Notes: generated from the sequence alone by a model not told the origin. DNA of 64,000 nt from Herbaspirillum rhizosphaerae_A (GCF_046025915.1 NZ_JAQQFR010000004.1:248001-312000); one strand, 5' to 3'. Numbered from the stretch's first letter, positions 50,570-60,317 are shown. Made by a program: numbers and translations.

Positions 50570-52122
50570 CAGTGAGTCGTGACCGGAGGCGCGTTGGTCG
50601 GCAGCGGACGCAGGAAAAAAACGAGCGGCGTCACGCATAGGATGCCGACGCCGAGCAACCAGAACAGATCGGCGTAAGTCATCGTCAGTGCCTGCACCTG
50701 GATCGTCGCGCCAAGGGCTTGCAGTGCGGTGGCTTGTCCGCCGAGTGAGGCGCTTTGTGCGCTCATGAAAGATTGAACGAGATCGGAGTTGGCCGACAGG
50801 CTCTCTTCCAGACGACGGCTGTGCAACCAGATGCGTTGATCCTGAATCACCGCAATGCCGGCCAGCGCCAGCGAGCCGCCGAGATTGCGCGCAGCGCTAT
50901 ACAAGCCTGCTGCATCGCCCGCCTGCGACGCCGGTACCGAACGAATCGCCGCCTGATTGAGAAAGATCATGGCCAGCACGGTGCCGAGACCGCGCAGCAA
51001 TTGCGACGCGATGAAAGATCCTCCCGTCGACAGCGGGCTCAGATCGGTTTCGATGAAGGCGCTGAAGGCCAGCATCAGCAAGCCGGCACCGACCGCCAGG
51101 CGGATATCCATACGTCGCATCAGCATCGGCGTGAAGGGCATCAGCATGATCATCGGCACGCCGGACAACAGCACGATCTGGCCGGACTGCAGCGAGTTGT
51201 AATCGGCGATACCGGAAAGGAATTGCGGGATCACATACGATGTGCCGTACAAGGCAACACCGACCACCATCGCCATCGCCACCACCGAACCGAATTGGCG
51301 GTCGCGCAAGAGCCGCAGCTGGATGACCGGGTGGCGTGCGCGTAGTTGTCCGATCGCCAGCAGGATGAAACCGATCACCGAAACCAATGCCAGCCAGCGA
51401 ATATCGGTGGAAGCAAACCATTGTTCACGCTCGCCTTCTTCCAGCACCACAGTCAGGCCGCCCAGTCCGAGCGCCATCCCGAGAATGCCGAACCAGTCGG
51501 CTTCACGCAGCAGATCGAACTTCGGTTTTTCATACGGCATCGCCACCAGCAACAGTGTGATCAGTGCCGCACCGACCGGGACATTGATGAAGAAGGAGTA
51601 ATGCCAACTGACGTTTTCGGTCAGCCAGCCGCCGAGCACCGGCCCCAGCACGGGGCCGAGGATCGCGGTGGCGCCGAACATCGCATTGCCGACCGGCTGC
51701 TGCCAGCGCGGCAGACGCGTGGCGATGATGGTCATCGCGGTAGGGATCAGCGCACCGCCGGTGAAGCCCTGCCCGACGCGGCCGATGATCATCATCGGCA
51801 AACTGTTGGCGAAGCCGCACAGGATCGAGAAGCCGGTGAACAAGCTGGCGGCCAGCAACAACAGCGTGCGCAGGCCGAGCAATTTTTCCAGCCATCCTGA
51901 AAGAGGGATGATGATAATTTCGGCGACCAGATAGGCGGTCGCGATCCATGTGCCTTCGGTGCCGCTGGCGCCGATTTCACCCTGAATAGTCGGCAGCGAC
52001 GAGTTGACGATGGAGATGTCGAGTGTTGCCATCAGCGCGCCGAGCGTACCGGCGGCGACCGCCAGCCACGCTGCGGCGTCAGCACGCGCAGGCTGCTGAT
52101 GTTGCGCTTGACGCGTGCTCAA
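50569..52122 (-). CDS. emrB: EmrB/QacA-family (DHA2) drug transporter
   Basis: 517-residue, 14-helix MFS proton antiporter. GTLGALMATLDISIVNSSLPTIQGEIGAS is the DHA2 motif D1 region of TM1, RVGQGFTGGALIPTAMTII motif B region, and GATAILGPVLGPVLGGWLTENVSWHYSFFINVPVG motif C. The start appears to be TTG at 52122, overlapping the emrA stop (TTGA). It exports hydrophobic toxicants through the EmrA-like adaptor and the OMF encoded next to it. Confidence 0.92.
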   Translation of the reverse strand: MSTRQAQHQQPARADAAAWLAVAAGTLGALMATLDISIVNSSLPTIQGEIGASGTEGTWIATAYLVAEIIIIPLSGWLEKLLGLRTLLLLAASLFTGFSILCGFANSLPMMIIGRVGQGFTGGALIPTAMTIIATRLPRWQQPVGNAMFGATAILGPVLGPVLGGWLTENVSWHYSFFINVPVGAALITLLLVAMPYEKPKFDLLREADWFGILGMALGLGGLTVVLEEGEREQWFASTDIRWLALVSVIGFILLAIGQLRARHPVIQLRLLRDRQFGSVVAMAMVVGVALYGTSYVIPQFLSGIADYNSLQSGQIVLLSGVPMIMLMPFTPMLMRRMDIRLAVGAGLLMLAFSAFIETDLSPLSTGGSFIASQLLRGLGTVLAMIFLNQAAIRSVPASQAGDAAGLYSAARNLGGSLALAGIAVIQDQRIWLHSRRLEESLSANSDLVQSFMSAQSASLGGQATALQALGATIQVQALTMTYADLFWLLGVGILCVTPLVFFLRPLPTNAPPVTTH

Positions 52123-53243
52123 AGGTGTTTCCCTTCACTGTCCTTGGCGTCTTTAGCATTAATGGTGTTGACCTTGGCGGTCACGGACAAACCGGCGACG
52201 AACAGACGACGTGTTTCCGGGCCGACATCCACGGCGATGCGCACCGGTACGCGTTGGACGATCTTGGTGAAATTGCCGGTTGCGTTTTGCGGCGGTAACA
52301 GCGAGAACTGTGCTCCTGTGCCTGGAGAAATACTTTCCACATGCGCCTGCAGTTCCTGACCCGGCAGTGCGTCGATTTCCACTGTTGCAGGCTGGCCGAT
52401 GCGCATCAGGCCAATCTGCGTTTCCTTGAAGTTTGCGACCACATAGAATGCCGTTGGCACCACCGACATCATGCGCGTGCCGGCCGAGACGAACTGACCC
52501 ACGCGCACCGACTTGTCGCCGATACGGCCATCGGTGCTGGCCTTGATTTCAGTCGATGCCAGATTGACGTTGGCGGCGTCGAATTGCGCCTGGGCGTTTT
52601 CACCTTGTGCGTGCGCCTGGCGGATCTGCGCCTGCATCGAGTTCACGCGCAGTTGCGCAGCTTCCAGTGCGGCGCGCCGTGCCGCCACGGTGGCGCGCGA
52701 CAAGGCTGCCTGATTGCGCAGCGAGTTCAGTTTCTCGCGTGTTTCTGCACCGGTGGCTGCCAACGGCGTATAGCGGTCAACTTCGCTGGCGGCGAAGCGC
52801 GCATCTTCTTCGGCCGAGGCCAGTTGCGCCTGGGCCTGGGCGATGGCGCTCTTCTGCTCCTGCAGGGATGCCTTGGCAGATTCTTCGCTGGCCGTTGCGG
52901 CGTCGATCTGCGCCTTGAACTGCGCGCTTTGCGCGGCATAATCGCGCGGGTCGATGCGCACCAGCGGCTGACCGGCTTTCACGTCCTGATTTTCAGCGAC
53001 GTAGACTTGTTCCACGTAGCCGGAGACCTTGGGCGAGACCGTCACGTTGTCGGCATGGATGTAGGCGTCGTCCGTACTCTCGATATATTTGCCACGCGTT
53101 TCATGGTAAAAGAACCACACCGCGACCGCGATCACGGCGACAGTGGCAACGCTGCGCAAGATCAATCTGGCGCGTGGGCTCATGCGTTTTTTGGGCTTTT
53201 CCGGGGTAGGGGCTGCTGGGGTAGGAGTATCCGCTGCGCTCAT
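52119..53243 (-). CDS. emrA: EmrA/HlyD-family membrane fusion protein
   Basis: 374 residues: short Pro/Lys-rich cytoplasmic start, one membrane helix (LILRSVATVAVIAVAVWFFYH), then beta-barrel/lipoyl parts (DNVTVSPKVSGYVEQVYVAENQDVKAGQPLVRIDPRDYAAQ) and a long coiled-coil hairpin (SEESAKASLQEQKSAIAQAQAQLASAEEDARFA). It bridges the inner-membrane pump and the outer-membrane factor. Divergent from the marR gene; its control region holds a direct repeat TGAAACTATC twice. Confidence 0.93.
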   Translation of the reverse strand: MSAADTPTPAAPTPEKPKKRMSPRARLILRSVATVAVIAVAVWFFYHETRGKYIESTDDAYIHADNVTVSPKVSGYVEQVYVAENQDVKAGQPLVRIDPRDYAAQSAQFKAQIDAATASEESAKASLQEQKSAIAQAQAQLASAEEDARFAASEVDRYTPLAATGAETREKLNSLRNQAALSRATVAARRAALEAAQLRVNSMQAQIRQAHAQGENAQAQFDAANVNLASTEIKASTDGRIGDKSVRVGQFVSAGTRMMSVVPTAFYVVANFKETQIGLMRIGQPATVEIDALPGQELQAHVESISPGTGAQFSLLPPQNATGNFTKIVQRVPVRIAVDVGPETRRLFVAGLSVTAKVNTINAKDAKDSEGKHL

Positions 53244-53265
53244 GCTTGTTCTGTCCTGGTCGGTA

Positions 53266-53285
53266 TGAAACTATCTGAAACTATC
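53266..53285. promoter_or_regulatory. Tandem TGAAACTATC repeat, candidate MarR site
   Basis: The 10-base unit occurs twice without a gap, one helical turn apart, between emrA and the marR-type gene. Function as an operator is inferred from position. Confidence 0.4.
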
Positions 53286-53338
53286 GGCACCGGAGTTGAA
53301 ATCGTTGGCGCCTCAAATTAGTGGAGGTACCATATAAT

Positions 53339-53860
53339 ATGCCAATAGAGAAAAATATGTCCAACAGCTTTACACTTGCCTCTGAAAACGTCGAAGCCGG
53401 CGAAGCCTTGCGCGATTTTTACCTGACCTCGCAACGCACGCTGAACCGTTTGATGGCAGCCCAGGGCGCTTCGTTCGCAAAAACAAAAATGATGATTTTT
53501 ATACATCGTCAGGGAAAGGTACGCTCTACCGATCTGGTCGAGGCCTTCGGTTTTGCGCCGCGCACGATCACCGAAGCGGTGGATGCGATGGAAAAAGATG
53601 GCCTGGTAGAGCGCGTGGCGGACGTGACTGATCGCCGGGTCAAGCACATTTCGCTGACGGCGGCGGGTGTCGAGGTGGTGCAGTTAACGGAGCCGATACG
53701 CAAGCGTTTCACCGACCAGCTGTTTGAAGTCCTGGATCCGGCGGAGAAAAAACAACTGGCGCAGTTGATTGGTCGCCTCAATGTGCGACTGCGTGAACTG
53801 GGCGAAGAAGGTGACGAGCCTGGCAACAACAATAACAACAACGACAGCGGTTGCACCTGA
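53339..53860 (+). CDS. MarR-family transcriptional regulator
   Basis: 173 residues. Winged-helix core: KVRSTDLVEAFGFAPRTITEAVDAMEKDGLVERVADVTDRRVKHISLTAAG, with DRRVK in the wing. The C-terminus is low-complexity Asn (GNNNNNNDSG, an AAC run). ATG 53339 is 11 bases after GGAGG; GTG 53321 and ATG 53357 are alternatives. A TATAAT (53333-53338) directly precedes the chosen start and, if a true -10, would favour the later start. It is divergent from and presumably represses the efflux operon, as EmrR/MprA does. Confidence 0.9.
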   Translation: MPIEKNMSNSFTLASENVEAGEALRDFYLTSQRTLNRLMAAQGASFAKTKMMIFIHRQGKVRSTDLVEAFGFAPRTITEAVDAMEKDGLVERVADVTDRRVKHISLTAAGVEVVQLTEPIRKRFTDQLFEVLDPAEKKQLAQLIGRLNVRLRELGEEGDEPGNNNNNNDSGCT

Positions 53861-54106
53861 CATCCCTCACACTTCCCACATCTGCCGCATCTTTAGCACC
53901 GGCATTTCGTCCTCTCATCACTCAGCGCTCGCCTTAGTATTAGTCGAATAGCGGCAGTCCTTGTTTGCACGGTGGAAAGTAAACTTTTCCGCCGGCAAAT
54001 TACCTCGCAGAAATCAGGAATTCCCTGATTGGAAATTTCAACCTAATGAGTATGCTGTAATCAGCAACAGAGGAATTTACTCAATGTGATTGGAAAAGGG
54101 GGCTGT

Positions 54107-54274
54107 ATGACTTACGGAATCAGTTTCACAAACATCGGCATTATTCTTCTCGACGTGCTGCTCGTCTGGGCTTGCCTGAGCGTCGACAAACATCTGAAAC
54201 TGCTCGACTACGAAGATCAGAAGTTGAAGGAACAAGACGAGTACCGCTACAAGCAGATTTCTCATCTTCACTGA
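54107..54274 (+). CDS. Small single-helix membrane protein
   Basis: 55 residues from the ATG at 54107, which has GGGGG ahead. One hydrophobic segment (ISFTNIGIILLDVLLVWACLSV) is followed by a charged cytoplasmic tail (KHLKLLDYEDQKLKEQDEYRYKQISHLH). No family recognised. A short gene of this kind beside regulators could be a stress-induced membrane microprotein, but nothing proves a role. Confidence 0.5.
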   Translation: MTYGISFTNIGIILLDVLLVWACLSVDKHLKLLDYEDQKLKEQDEYRYKQISHLH

Positions 54275-54370
54275 TCGTGGCGAAGTTGCTGTACCTATCG
54301 TCGCCACTTCTTCAACCGTCGCAGCTATACCGCCTCGCGGCATCGCTTCACATGATCAATGGTGATGCCG

Positions 54371-54586
54371 TCAAGGCGAACCTGTCTCCGCATCCGGTTC
54401 ATCGGCATCAAACTTCCTGCGCAGCGCGAGTTGCTGCCGCTCGCGCGCTTCTTTATTGCGCTCAAAATTAGCGGCGTTAATCTTCGCCTGTTCTCTGGCG
54501 TGCTCGAACACCAGCTTTTCCAGCGGGCTTCGTTCGCATCCTGCCAGCAAAGAAAGCAGCAACGGAAATACGTAAATCAATCGCAT
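54371..54586 (-). CDS. Small lipoprotein
   Basis: 71 residues from the ATG at 54586, with the lipobox LLAGC near residue 16 (MRLIYVFPLLLSLLAGCERS). The rest is a charged helix (EKLVFEHAREQAKINAANFERNKEARERQQLALRRKFD). The frame extends to 54664 but the added residues are not signal-like. Role unknown; it converges on the small membrane protein gene. Confidence 0.62.
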   Translation of the reverse strand: MRLIYVFPLLLSLLAGCERSPLEKLVFEHAREQAKINAANFERNKEARERQQLALRRKFDADEPDAETGSP

Positions 54587-54913
54587 GTTTCTACCCATCG
54601 AGACAGACATCGGTGACGTATGCAGGGCATTTTTTATGGTGGCAGTCTCCATGCCGCTATTCATCCCGACGTTCGCGCAATACGGTCTTTGCGTTCATTG
54701 TTCTGGTCAGGCGATACACGGGACACATGGATTTGCTGTTGGCATGCCACTGCCGGGGCCGCGCGGAAAGATCGGACAGGCGCAGCGCGGGCAGCCTTGA
54801 TACTAAAGGCTATGCAGCGATATTTCTGTAGGGAAAGCATGACAAGTGCAGGGGAATATCCCTACACTTGCGTCGGCAACGATGCGCGAAAGTCAAGGAG
54901 ACTGCGGAGCGGA

Positions 54914-55576
54914 CTACTCCAGTGAAATCAATCCATGATGAATGGAGAATTTGACCAGGCTGGGCAAGTCGCTGACGCCGATCTTTTGCATCAGCCGGCT
55001 GCGGTAGGTCTCGATGGATTTGGGCGACAGCGACAACATCGCCGCCACTTGCGCACTGGAATGTCCTTCTGCCACCAGTTGCAAGACTTCTCGCTCCCGC
55101 GCACTCAAGGCATCAAGCGGCCCGGTGACACGGTGATCGAGAAGATAGTCGTCCACTACCGTGTCGGCAATTTTTTGACTCAGATAGCGTTGACCGGACT
55201 GCACTACGCGAATGGCGTTGACCAGTTCCGACCCGGCGGAATTCTTCAGCAGATAACCTCGTGCACCGGCCTGCAGTGCGCGGAAAATATGCTCCTTCGT
55301 CGCGTACATTGAGAGCATGATGGTCTTCACGCCCGGCGCTTCATCCTTTAGCAGTATGGTCGCTTCGATGCCATTCAGATTGGGCATGGCGATGTCCATG
55401 ATCACGATATCGGGACGCAGACTCGCGACTTCTTTCACAGCCTGTCTGCCGTCGCTGCCGGAGCCGACCACCTTGATATCGCTATGTACTTGCAGCATTA
55501 CCGCCAAGCCGTCTCTGACGATGGTGTGGTCATCGGCGATGTAAATGCGGATGGGCGCAGGCATTGCCGTGTTCAT
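54914..55576 (-). CDS. NarL/FixJ-type response regulator
   Basis: 220 residues. Receiver with the acidic pair in IADDHTIVRDG, phosphorylation site Asp61 (IVIMDIAMPNLNG) and Lys in YLLKNSAG; LuxR HTH at the C-terminus (LSAREREVLQLVAEGHSSAQVAAMLSLSPKSIETYRSRLMQKIGVSDLPSLVKF). The ATG at 55576 overlaps the kinase stop by 4 bases (ATGA), giving coupled expression. Longer upstream frame lies inside the kinase gene and is not used. Confidence 0.93.
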   Translation of the reverse strand: MNTAMPAPIRIYIADDHTIVRDGLAVMLQVHSDIKVVGSGSDGRQAVKEVASLRPDIVIMDIAMPNLNGIEATILLKDEAPGVKTIMLSMYATKEHIFRALQAGARGYLLKNSAGSELVNAIRVVQSGQRYLSQKIADTVVDDYLLDHRVTGPLDALSAREREVLQLVAEGHSSAQVAAMLSLSPKSIETYRSRLMQKIGVSDLPSLVKFSIHHGLISLE

Positions 55577-57129
55577 GATGAGAGTTCCACGACGACTTCG
55601 ACGCAGGTGCCTTTGTGGGGTTCGGAAATGATCTTCAGATTGCCGCCCAGCGCCTGCGCACGCTCGCGCATGGATACCAATCCCCAGGTCGGCTTCGACT
55701 TTTGATCCCGATGTACGTTGGGCACGAAGCCGACGCCGTCGTCCATGATGGTCAGCGTGACAGAGTTCTGCAAGATGTTGAGCATCACCTCGACATTGGT
55801 TGCGCGTGCATGCTTGGCGATGTTGGTGATGGCGCCTTGGGCGATGCGAAACAAGGAAATTTCCAGCTCCGGCTCCAGGCGATCGGCAATGCCGTAGACA
55901 TCCACCGTGAACTGAAATCCGCAGCGCTCGGCGAATAATTCGCACTGCCAGCGCAATGCAGCTTCGAGACCGTAATCATCCAGCACCGGTGGCCGCAGCT
56001 CCGCCATCAGGCGCCGTACCGCGTCAGTGGTGTCATCGAGCAGCACGATAGAATCTTTCAGTCGCGCTTCCATGCCGGTCGAACCTTCTCCTGCGATCTC
56101 GCCGCTCATGATGGTCATGTTGATGCTGAGTGCCGCCAACGCGGAACCGATGGTGTCGTGCAGTTCCTGCGCGAAGCGACGCCGTTCGGCTTCTTCCACT
56201 CTCGCCAGCTCGCGCGAGACATCGCGCAGTTCGCGTGTCAGCGCCAGCAGATTTTCTTCGGACTGTTTCCGTTCGGTGATATCGACATGCGAACCCTGCA
56301 GAAAAATCGCCTTGTCGTTTTCATCCAGCATCGCCATTGAGCGCGACAGGATCCAGCGGAAACCGCCGTCGCGATGGCGCATGCGGTACTCGATTTCCAG
56401 CGATTCCTTGGGCGCCTCCAGATAAGACTCGGTCGCCGTCACCGCGCGTTCGCGGTCGTCGACGTGGATACGAGACACCAGTTCATCCATGGTGTCGCCG
56501 ATCTCATGGTCGGCATAACCGATCTGGCGCTTCCACTCGGGCGAGAAGTAGAACTGATCGGTGCGCAGATTCCAGTTCCACAATCCGGTATTGGAGGCGC
56601 TCACCGCAAGCTTCAACTGCCCCAGTGTGAACTCCAACTGCGCGGTGCGTTTGAAGATGCCTTTTTCAAGTTCGTGATGCCGCTTTTCCAGCGCTTCTTC
56701 CGCTTCCTTGCGCTCGGTGATTTCTCGCAAAAAGGTAACGACGCCGATGAAATCCTTGCCGCGATTGACCATGATCGGGCTGGCGCTGACTTCGAGCCAG
56801 CAGAAGCGGCCATCCAGACGCGTCATGCCCATCATGACATTGCTGACCGGCTGTAACGACGCGCCGGCAATCACCATTGGATACTCCGCTTCGTCGAAGG
56901 CGGTGCCATCGCTTTTCATGGTTTTTCGGTAACGCAGCAGCGCGACCATATCAGCCATGGCTTCTTTCGGACACTCAAGGATATGCTCCGCGACGCCATT
57001 GCAATCGAACACTGTCCCGTCTTCGTGCTGCATGACGATGCCATCCGTAAAGGCATCTACCAGCGCCCGGTACAGGTCTTCCTTCTTGAGGCAATTGTCA
57101 TCTGCCGATGTGCAAATCAGACTCTTCAT
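55573..57129 (-). CDS. Cytosolic PAS-PAS histidine kinase (HisKA_3/NarX type)
   Basis: 518 residues, no membrane segment. PAS domain 1 ~20-140 (ALVDAFTDGIVMQHEDGTVFDCNGVAEHIL ... VVTFLREITERKEAEEAL), PAS domain 2 ~170-290 (LKLAVSASNTGLWNWNLRTDQFYFSPEWKRQIGY, a PAC-type end), then HisKA_3 with phospho-accepting His324 (RRRFAQELHDTIGSALAAL) and an HATPase (IAQGAITNIAKHARATNVEVML, TIMDDGVGF, GLVSMRERAQALGGNLKI). It would sense a cytosolic or membrane-permeable signal and phosphorylate the regulator encoded downstream. Confidence 0.93.
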   Translation of the reverse strand: MKSLICTSADDNCLKKEDLYRALVDAFTDGIVMQHEDGTVFDCNGVAEHILECPKEAMADMVALLRYRKTMKSDGTAFDEAEYPMVIAGASLQPVSNVMMGMTRLDGRFCWLEVSASPIMVNRGKDFIGVVTFLREITERKEAEEALEKRHHELEKGIFKRTAQLEFTLGQLKLAVSASNTGLWNWNLRTDQFYFSPEWKRQIGYADHEIGDTMDELVSRIHVDDRERAVTATESYLEAPKESLEIEYRMRHRDGGFRWILSRSMAMLDENDKAIFLQGSHVDITERKQSEENLLALTRELRDVSRELARVEEAERRRFAQELHDTIGSALAALSINMTIMSGEIAGEGSTGMEARLKDSIVLLDDTTDAVRRLMAELRPPVLDDYGLEAALRWQCELFAERCGFQFTVDVYGIADRLEPELEISLFRIAQGAITNIAKHARATNVEVMLNILQNSVTLTIMDDGVGFVPNVHRDQKSKPTWGLVSMRERAQALGGNLKIISEPHKGTCVEVVVELSS

Positions 57130-57398
57130 ATCATTCGTATGGATTTTTTATTTTTCTGTTCTTGTCGATGGCCCACTGCTGATTTTTCTTGGACGCGCGG
57201 TAATCCGCATGTCTTCAGTCAGTCGGGCCGACACTTGCTGAGCGGCATCAGCATAACAGCAGACGAAAGTCTTTGAATGTTCTTTACGCTAGCAGCGTGC
57301 AAAAGAATGGGTAACGTCTGCCGACTGCCTTTAATCTTGTCAATCTATCAATACACTGGTCAATCTTCGTTAGTCGCTGTCCGTGCTTGGTGTTTGGA

Positions 57399-58691
57399 TT
57401 ATTCATCAGCGCTCATGTTCTCCGAAACACTATCGCCCCATTCAAAGGCTTCCTTCTGTACGCTGTAGAACTCTTCTGCAGAAAGTTGGAAATTACTCAA
57501 CATCTCATTGAGTTGAGCCGGGCTCAGCAACTCCGGTTTTTCAACTGATTCCACCAGCAGCAATAGACCGCCGTAGAATCCGCCGCGCGACAGCAGTGCT
57601 TCTCTGATCTCGATGGATACGCCGATCTGGCCGATCACGTCGGCGATTTCCAGGTTGAACAGAGCATCCGTCAGCGACAGTACGCCGACCATGAAGGCGG
57701 TATCGGATTTGTTTGGACGGCGCGGCTGGATCTTCTGCGAGAGCAGCTCGCACATCTTGCCGCGCGTCGCAGCCAGGATCATCAGCGGTGACGAGGCCGA
57801 TTGCCGGTTGCTGTTGGGATTGGCATACAGGAGGATTTGCAGCCAGCGTTTCAGTTGCCGGTCGCCTAGCACCAGCAAGGCCTGACCCAGCGATGCAATG
57901 TGTCGGCGGAATCCGCACAAAGGTGTGTTCACCAGACGCAGCAACATGAGGCTCAGTGCGACGTCTTGTTTGATGAAGCGCACGATTTCGTAGTTGTTGG
58001 CACCCTTGATGATCAGCGCCAGGATCTGCATGATGATCACGCAAGACGCACTCAGCTTTTTCCCTTGGAGGACATCCGGTTTGGCGAAGTAATAGCCCTG
58101 GTAATAGTCAAAGCCATAGTCGCGGCACAGTTTGAACTGTTCGATGGTTTCGACCTTTTCCGCCAGCAGTTTTTTCCCTTTTTGCCGGAGACTGGCGCTC
58201 AGGGCGGCGATTTCTTCAACCGGCATTTTCAGGACGTCGACCTTGACGATGCGCGCAAACGGCATGAGTTGATCGGTACGGTCCGATTCTCGCACCAGAT
58301 CGTCGATTGCAAAGACATATCCTGCCTCGCTCAGCGTTTCGATACGGCGCATCAGCGGCGGTGTCAGTTCCACGGTTTCCAGAATTTCCAGGATGACGTG
58401 ATCCTTGGGCAGCACGAAGACCACGTCACTCATCAGGATGGCGGCATCGACATTGAGGAAAGCGGTCAGTGAGCCGATCACATTGTGCAAGCCCAGTTCG
58501 GCGGCATGTTCGATGACTGCCGCCGTCGCAGCAGCGTCGTCGGTAACGGTGGCGCGATTGATGGCAGTGCTGCGGAACAGCAACTCATAGCCGATCAGTT
58601 CCTGCTCAATGTTCAGAATAGGTTGCCGGGCAAGGAAAAAATCCTTCGCACCCAGATCCGGGACTTCCATGCTCACAGCAGCTACAGCCAT
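57399..58691 (-). CDS. Degenerate EAL-HDOD signalling protein (YuxH-like)
   Basis: 430 residues from the ATG at 58691, which has AGGGAG ahead. Residues ~15-225 are an EAL-like domain: FLARQPILNIEQELIGYELLFR with ELL (36-38) for EAL, FAIDDLVRESD for the DDFG-loop, and conserved KVDVLKM, AEKVET, QGYYFAKP. The broken loop-6 motif argues against c-di-GMP hydrolysis. Residues ~235-420 are an HDOD domain (NNYEIVRFIKQDVALSLMLLRLVNTPLCGFRRHIASLGQALLVLGDRQLKRWLQILL). Such proteins act as scaffolds in motility or stress signalling. It sits between a two-component system and a diguanylate cyclase. Confidence 0.88.
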   Translation of the reverse strand: MAVAAVSMEVPDLGAKDFFLARQPILNIEQELIGYELLFRSTAINRATVTDDAAATAAVIEHAAELGLHNVIGSLTAFLNVDAAILMSDVVFVLPKDHVILEILETVELTPPLMRRIETLSEAGYVFAIDDLVRESDRTDQLMPFARIVKVDVLKMPVEEIAALSASLRQKGKKLLAEKVETIEQFKLCRDYGFDYYQGYYFAKPDVLQGKKLSASCVIIMQILALIIKGANNYEIVRFIKQDVALSLMLLRLVNTPLCGFRRHIASLGQALLVLGDRQLKRWLQILLYANPNSNRQSASSPLMILAATRGKMCELLSQKIQPRRPNKSDTAFMVGVLSLTDALFNLEIADVIGQIGVSIEIREALLSRGGFYGGLLLLVESVEKPELLSPAQLNEMLSNFQLSAEEFYSVQKEAFEWGDSVSENMSADE

Positions 58692-59229
58692 ATTCTTGTT
58701 CTCCCTTATTCGCTGTTCACGCGCTTGCAGGTGCACGTGACAGGGCGTCAGTGCGCCTCCTTGTGCATCCATCAATCGCGATGTGACTAAACCATCAACA
58801 CAGGTGACATGCTGCAGATCGTTTTTTGCGGAAAAGCTCGCTCGCAAAAGTAATCGACTCCTCCGGCGGTGGTACCGTCGGAAGAGAAAATGCTGAAATG
58901 TGGGACGCGTTCTTGAGCAACTGGCGCGATCATAACAACGCCTTTTGGCTTTGTATGTCGGGAAACCTTGATCGGATCTCACTGCTTGGCCGCAAGATGC
59001 GTTTTATCGCAAGCGATTGTGATGCCAGTTTGTCATTACTGGTTTGCAGAGGAGAAAGTACGAGAAGAAGGAAAAGAAGGCCGCGATGATGCCAGCCTTT
59101 CTCGCAGGCTGGAAAGTTGGTAACGACCCGTCGACGATCTCACCACGACTTCTTCGTCCATTGTGCATGTGCGAGAAAGCGATTTTGGCCGGCGGCGCCG
59201 GTACCCACCGCACCGCTGTCTGGCACTAA
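58692..59229. other. Intergenic region without a supported gene
   Basis: 538 bases between two minus-strand genes. Several short frames exist, all lacking ribosome sites and protein-like composition. No convincing terminator or promoter was picked out. Confidence 0.45.
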
Positions 59230-60189
59230 TCAAGGAATACTGATCAGGGAATCGTCCTGATACCGCAGCACCCGGTTGCGCCCGCCGTTCTTGGCCTGAT
59301 AAAGCGCCTTGTCGGCTTTTGCCATCAGCAAGGTACAGTCTTCCATCAGGTCTGGTTCTGATGACACCAGTCCGCCCGAAAAACTATAGGAGAAATCCGG
59401 CGCGATCTGCCCGAGGCGTTCTTTACGCAAGGTTTCGTTGATCCGGCTCAGGACCAGCAATGCATCGTCCAGTTTGGTTTCCGGAAACAGGATGGCGAAT
59501 TCTTCTCCGCCCACGCGGCCGACAATATCCTGCGAGCGCAGATGGTCGCGCAAGAATTTGGAAAAATGCCGCAACACCTCGTCGCCGGCCGGGTGGCCGT
59601 ATTTGTCGTTCACTAGTTTGAAATGGTCGATGTCGAGGATGCCGAAACAGAACTCATGCTTGTAGCGTGCCGCCCGCAAAAGCTCTTCATGGAAGCGGCT
59701 CAGGATATGGCGGCGGTTGGGCAGATTGGTGAGTTCGTCGGTCTGTGCGATGTGTTCAATCTTGGCGATGGCTTCCTTCAATTCCATCTCGGTCTTCTTC
59801 TGCAGCGTGATGTCGGCGAAATGCAAAACCAGATGTCCGGAAGGATAGGTTTGCTCACTGACAAGCAGCCATCGCCCATCCATCAGATCCGTCTCAAATC
59901 GCCGGAAGGGTTTGGAGCGTGACACGCTATGCACATAGGCCAGCCAGGATTCAAGGGAATCCCATTCGATGTTGACGCCGCCCCGATGCACATACATCCA
60001 GGTCAGCCAGTCGTCCTGCGTCCAGCCTTCCATGGCGCTGGCATCCAGGCCGAAGATGCAGTCAAAGGCCTGGTTATGAAAAATGAAGCGGTCTTCTGCG
60101 TCGAAGACGGCAATCCCATTTTCCGTAAACTGGATGTGATGCTCCATGACTTCCAGGAGCGTGGCTGGTTGGGATTTGATCAGTGCCAT
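59230..60189 (-). CDS. PAS-GGDEF diguanylate cyclase
   Basis: 319 residues, cytosolic. A PAS domain at ~10-130 (HHIQFTENGIAVFDAEDRFIFHNQAFDCIFGLDASAMEGWTQDDW ... HLVLHFADITLQKKTE) is joined by a short coiled coil to GGDEF at ~148-310 (DELTNLPNRRHILSRFHEELLRAARYKHEFCFGILDIDHFKLVNDKYGH). The active site is GGEEF (227-231) and the product-inhibition site RSQD (218-221) is in place. It should make c-di-GMP from two GTP in response to a ligand or redox state read by PAS. Ribosome site GGAG. Confidence 0.93.
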   Translation of the reverse strand: MALIKSQPATLLEVMEHHIQFTENGIAVFDAEDRFIFHNQAFDCIFGLDASAMEGWTQDDWLTWMYVHRGGVNIEWDSLESWLAYVHSVSRSKPFRRFETDLMDGRWLLVSEQTYPSGHLVLHFADITLQKKTEMELKEAIAKIEHIAQTDELTNLPNRRHILSRFHEELLRAARYKHEFCFGILDIDHFKLVNDKYGHPAGDEVLRHFSKFLRDHLRSQDIVGRVGGEEFAILFPETKLDDALLVLSRINETLRKERLGQIAPDFSYSFSGGLVSSEPDLMEDCTLLMAKADKALYQAKNGGRNRVLRYQDDSLISIP

Positions 60190-60317
60190 GCAAACATCTC
60201 CGGTTGACGGCGTTTCGTCCAGCGTAATCCTCGCCGCACATTGATGTCAATCAGCTAACGCCGGGTGTTCTTTTACGGTCACGCGCTTTAGTCTTTTATG
60301 CTCAAAAGCAATGAAAA

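Noticed and set aside
53822..53850. AAC trinucleotide run as a phase-variable tract
   Set aside because: Triplet changes here would only alter the Asn tail of the MarR protein without shifting frame, so no on/off switching is expected.
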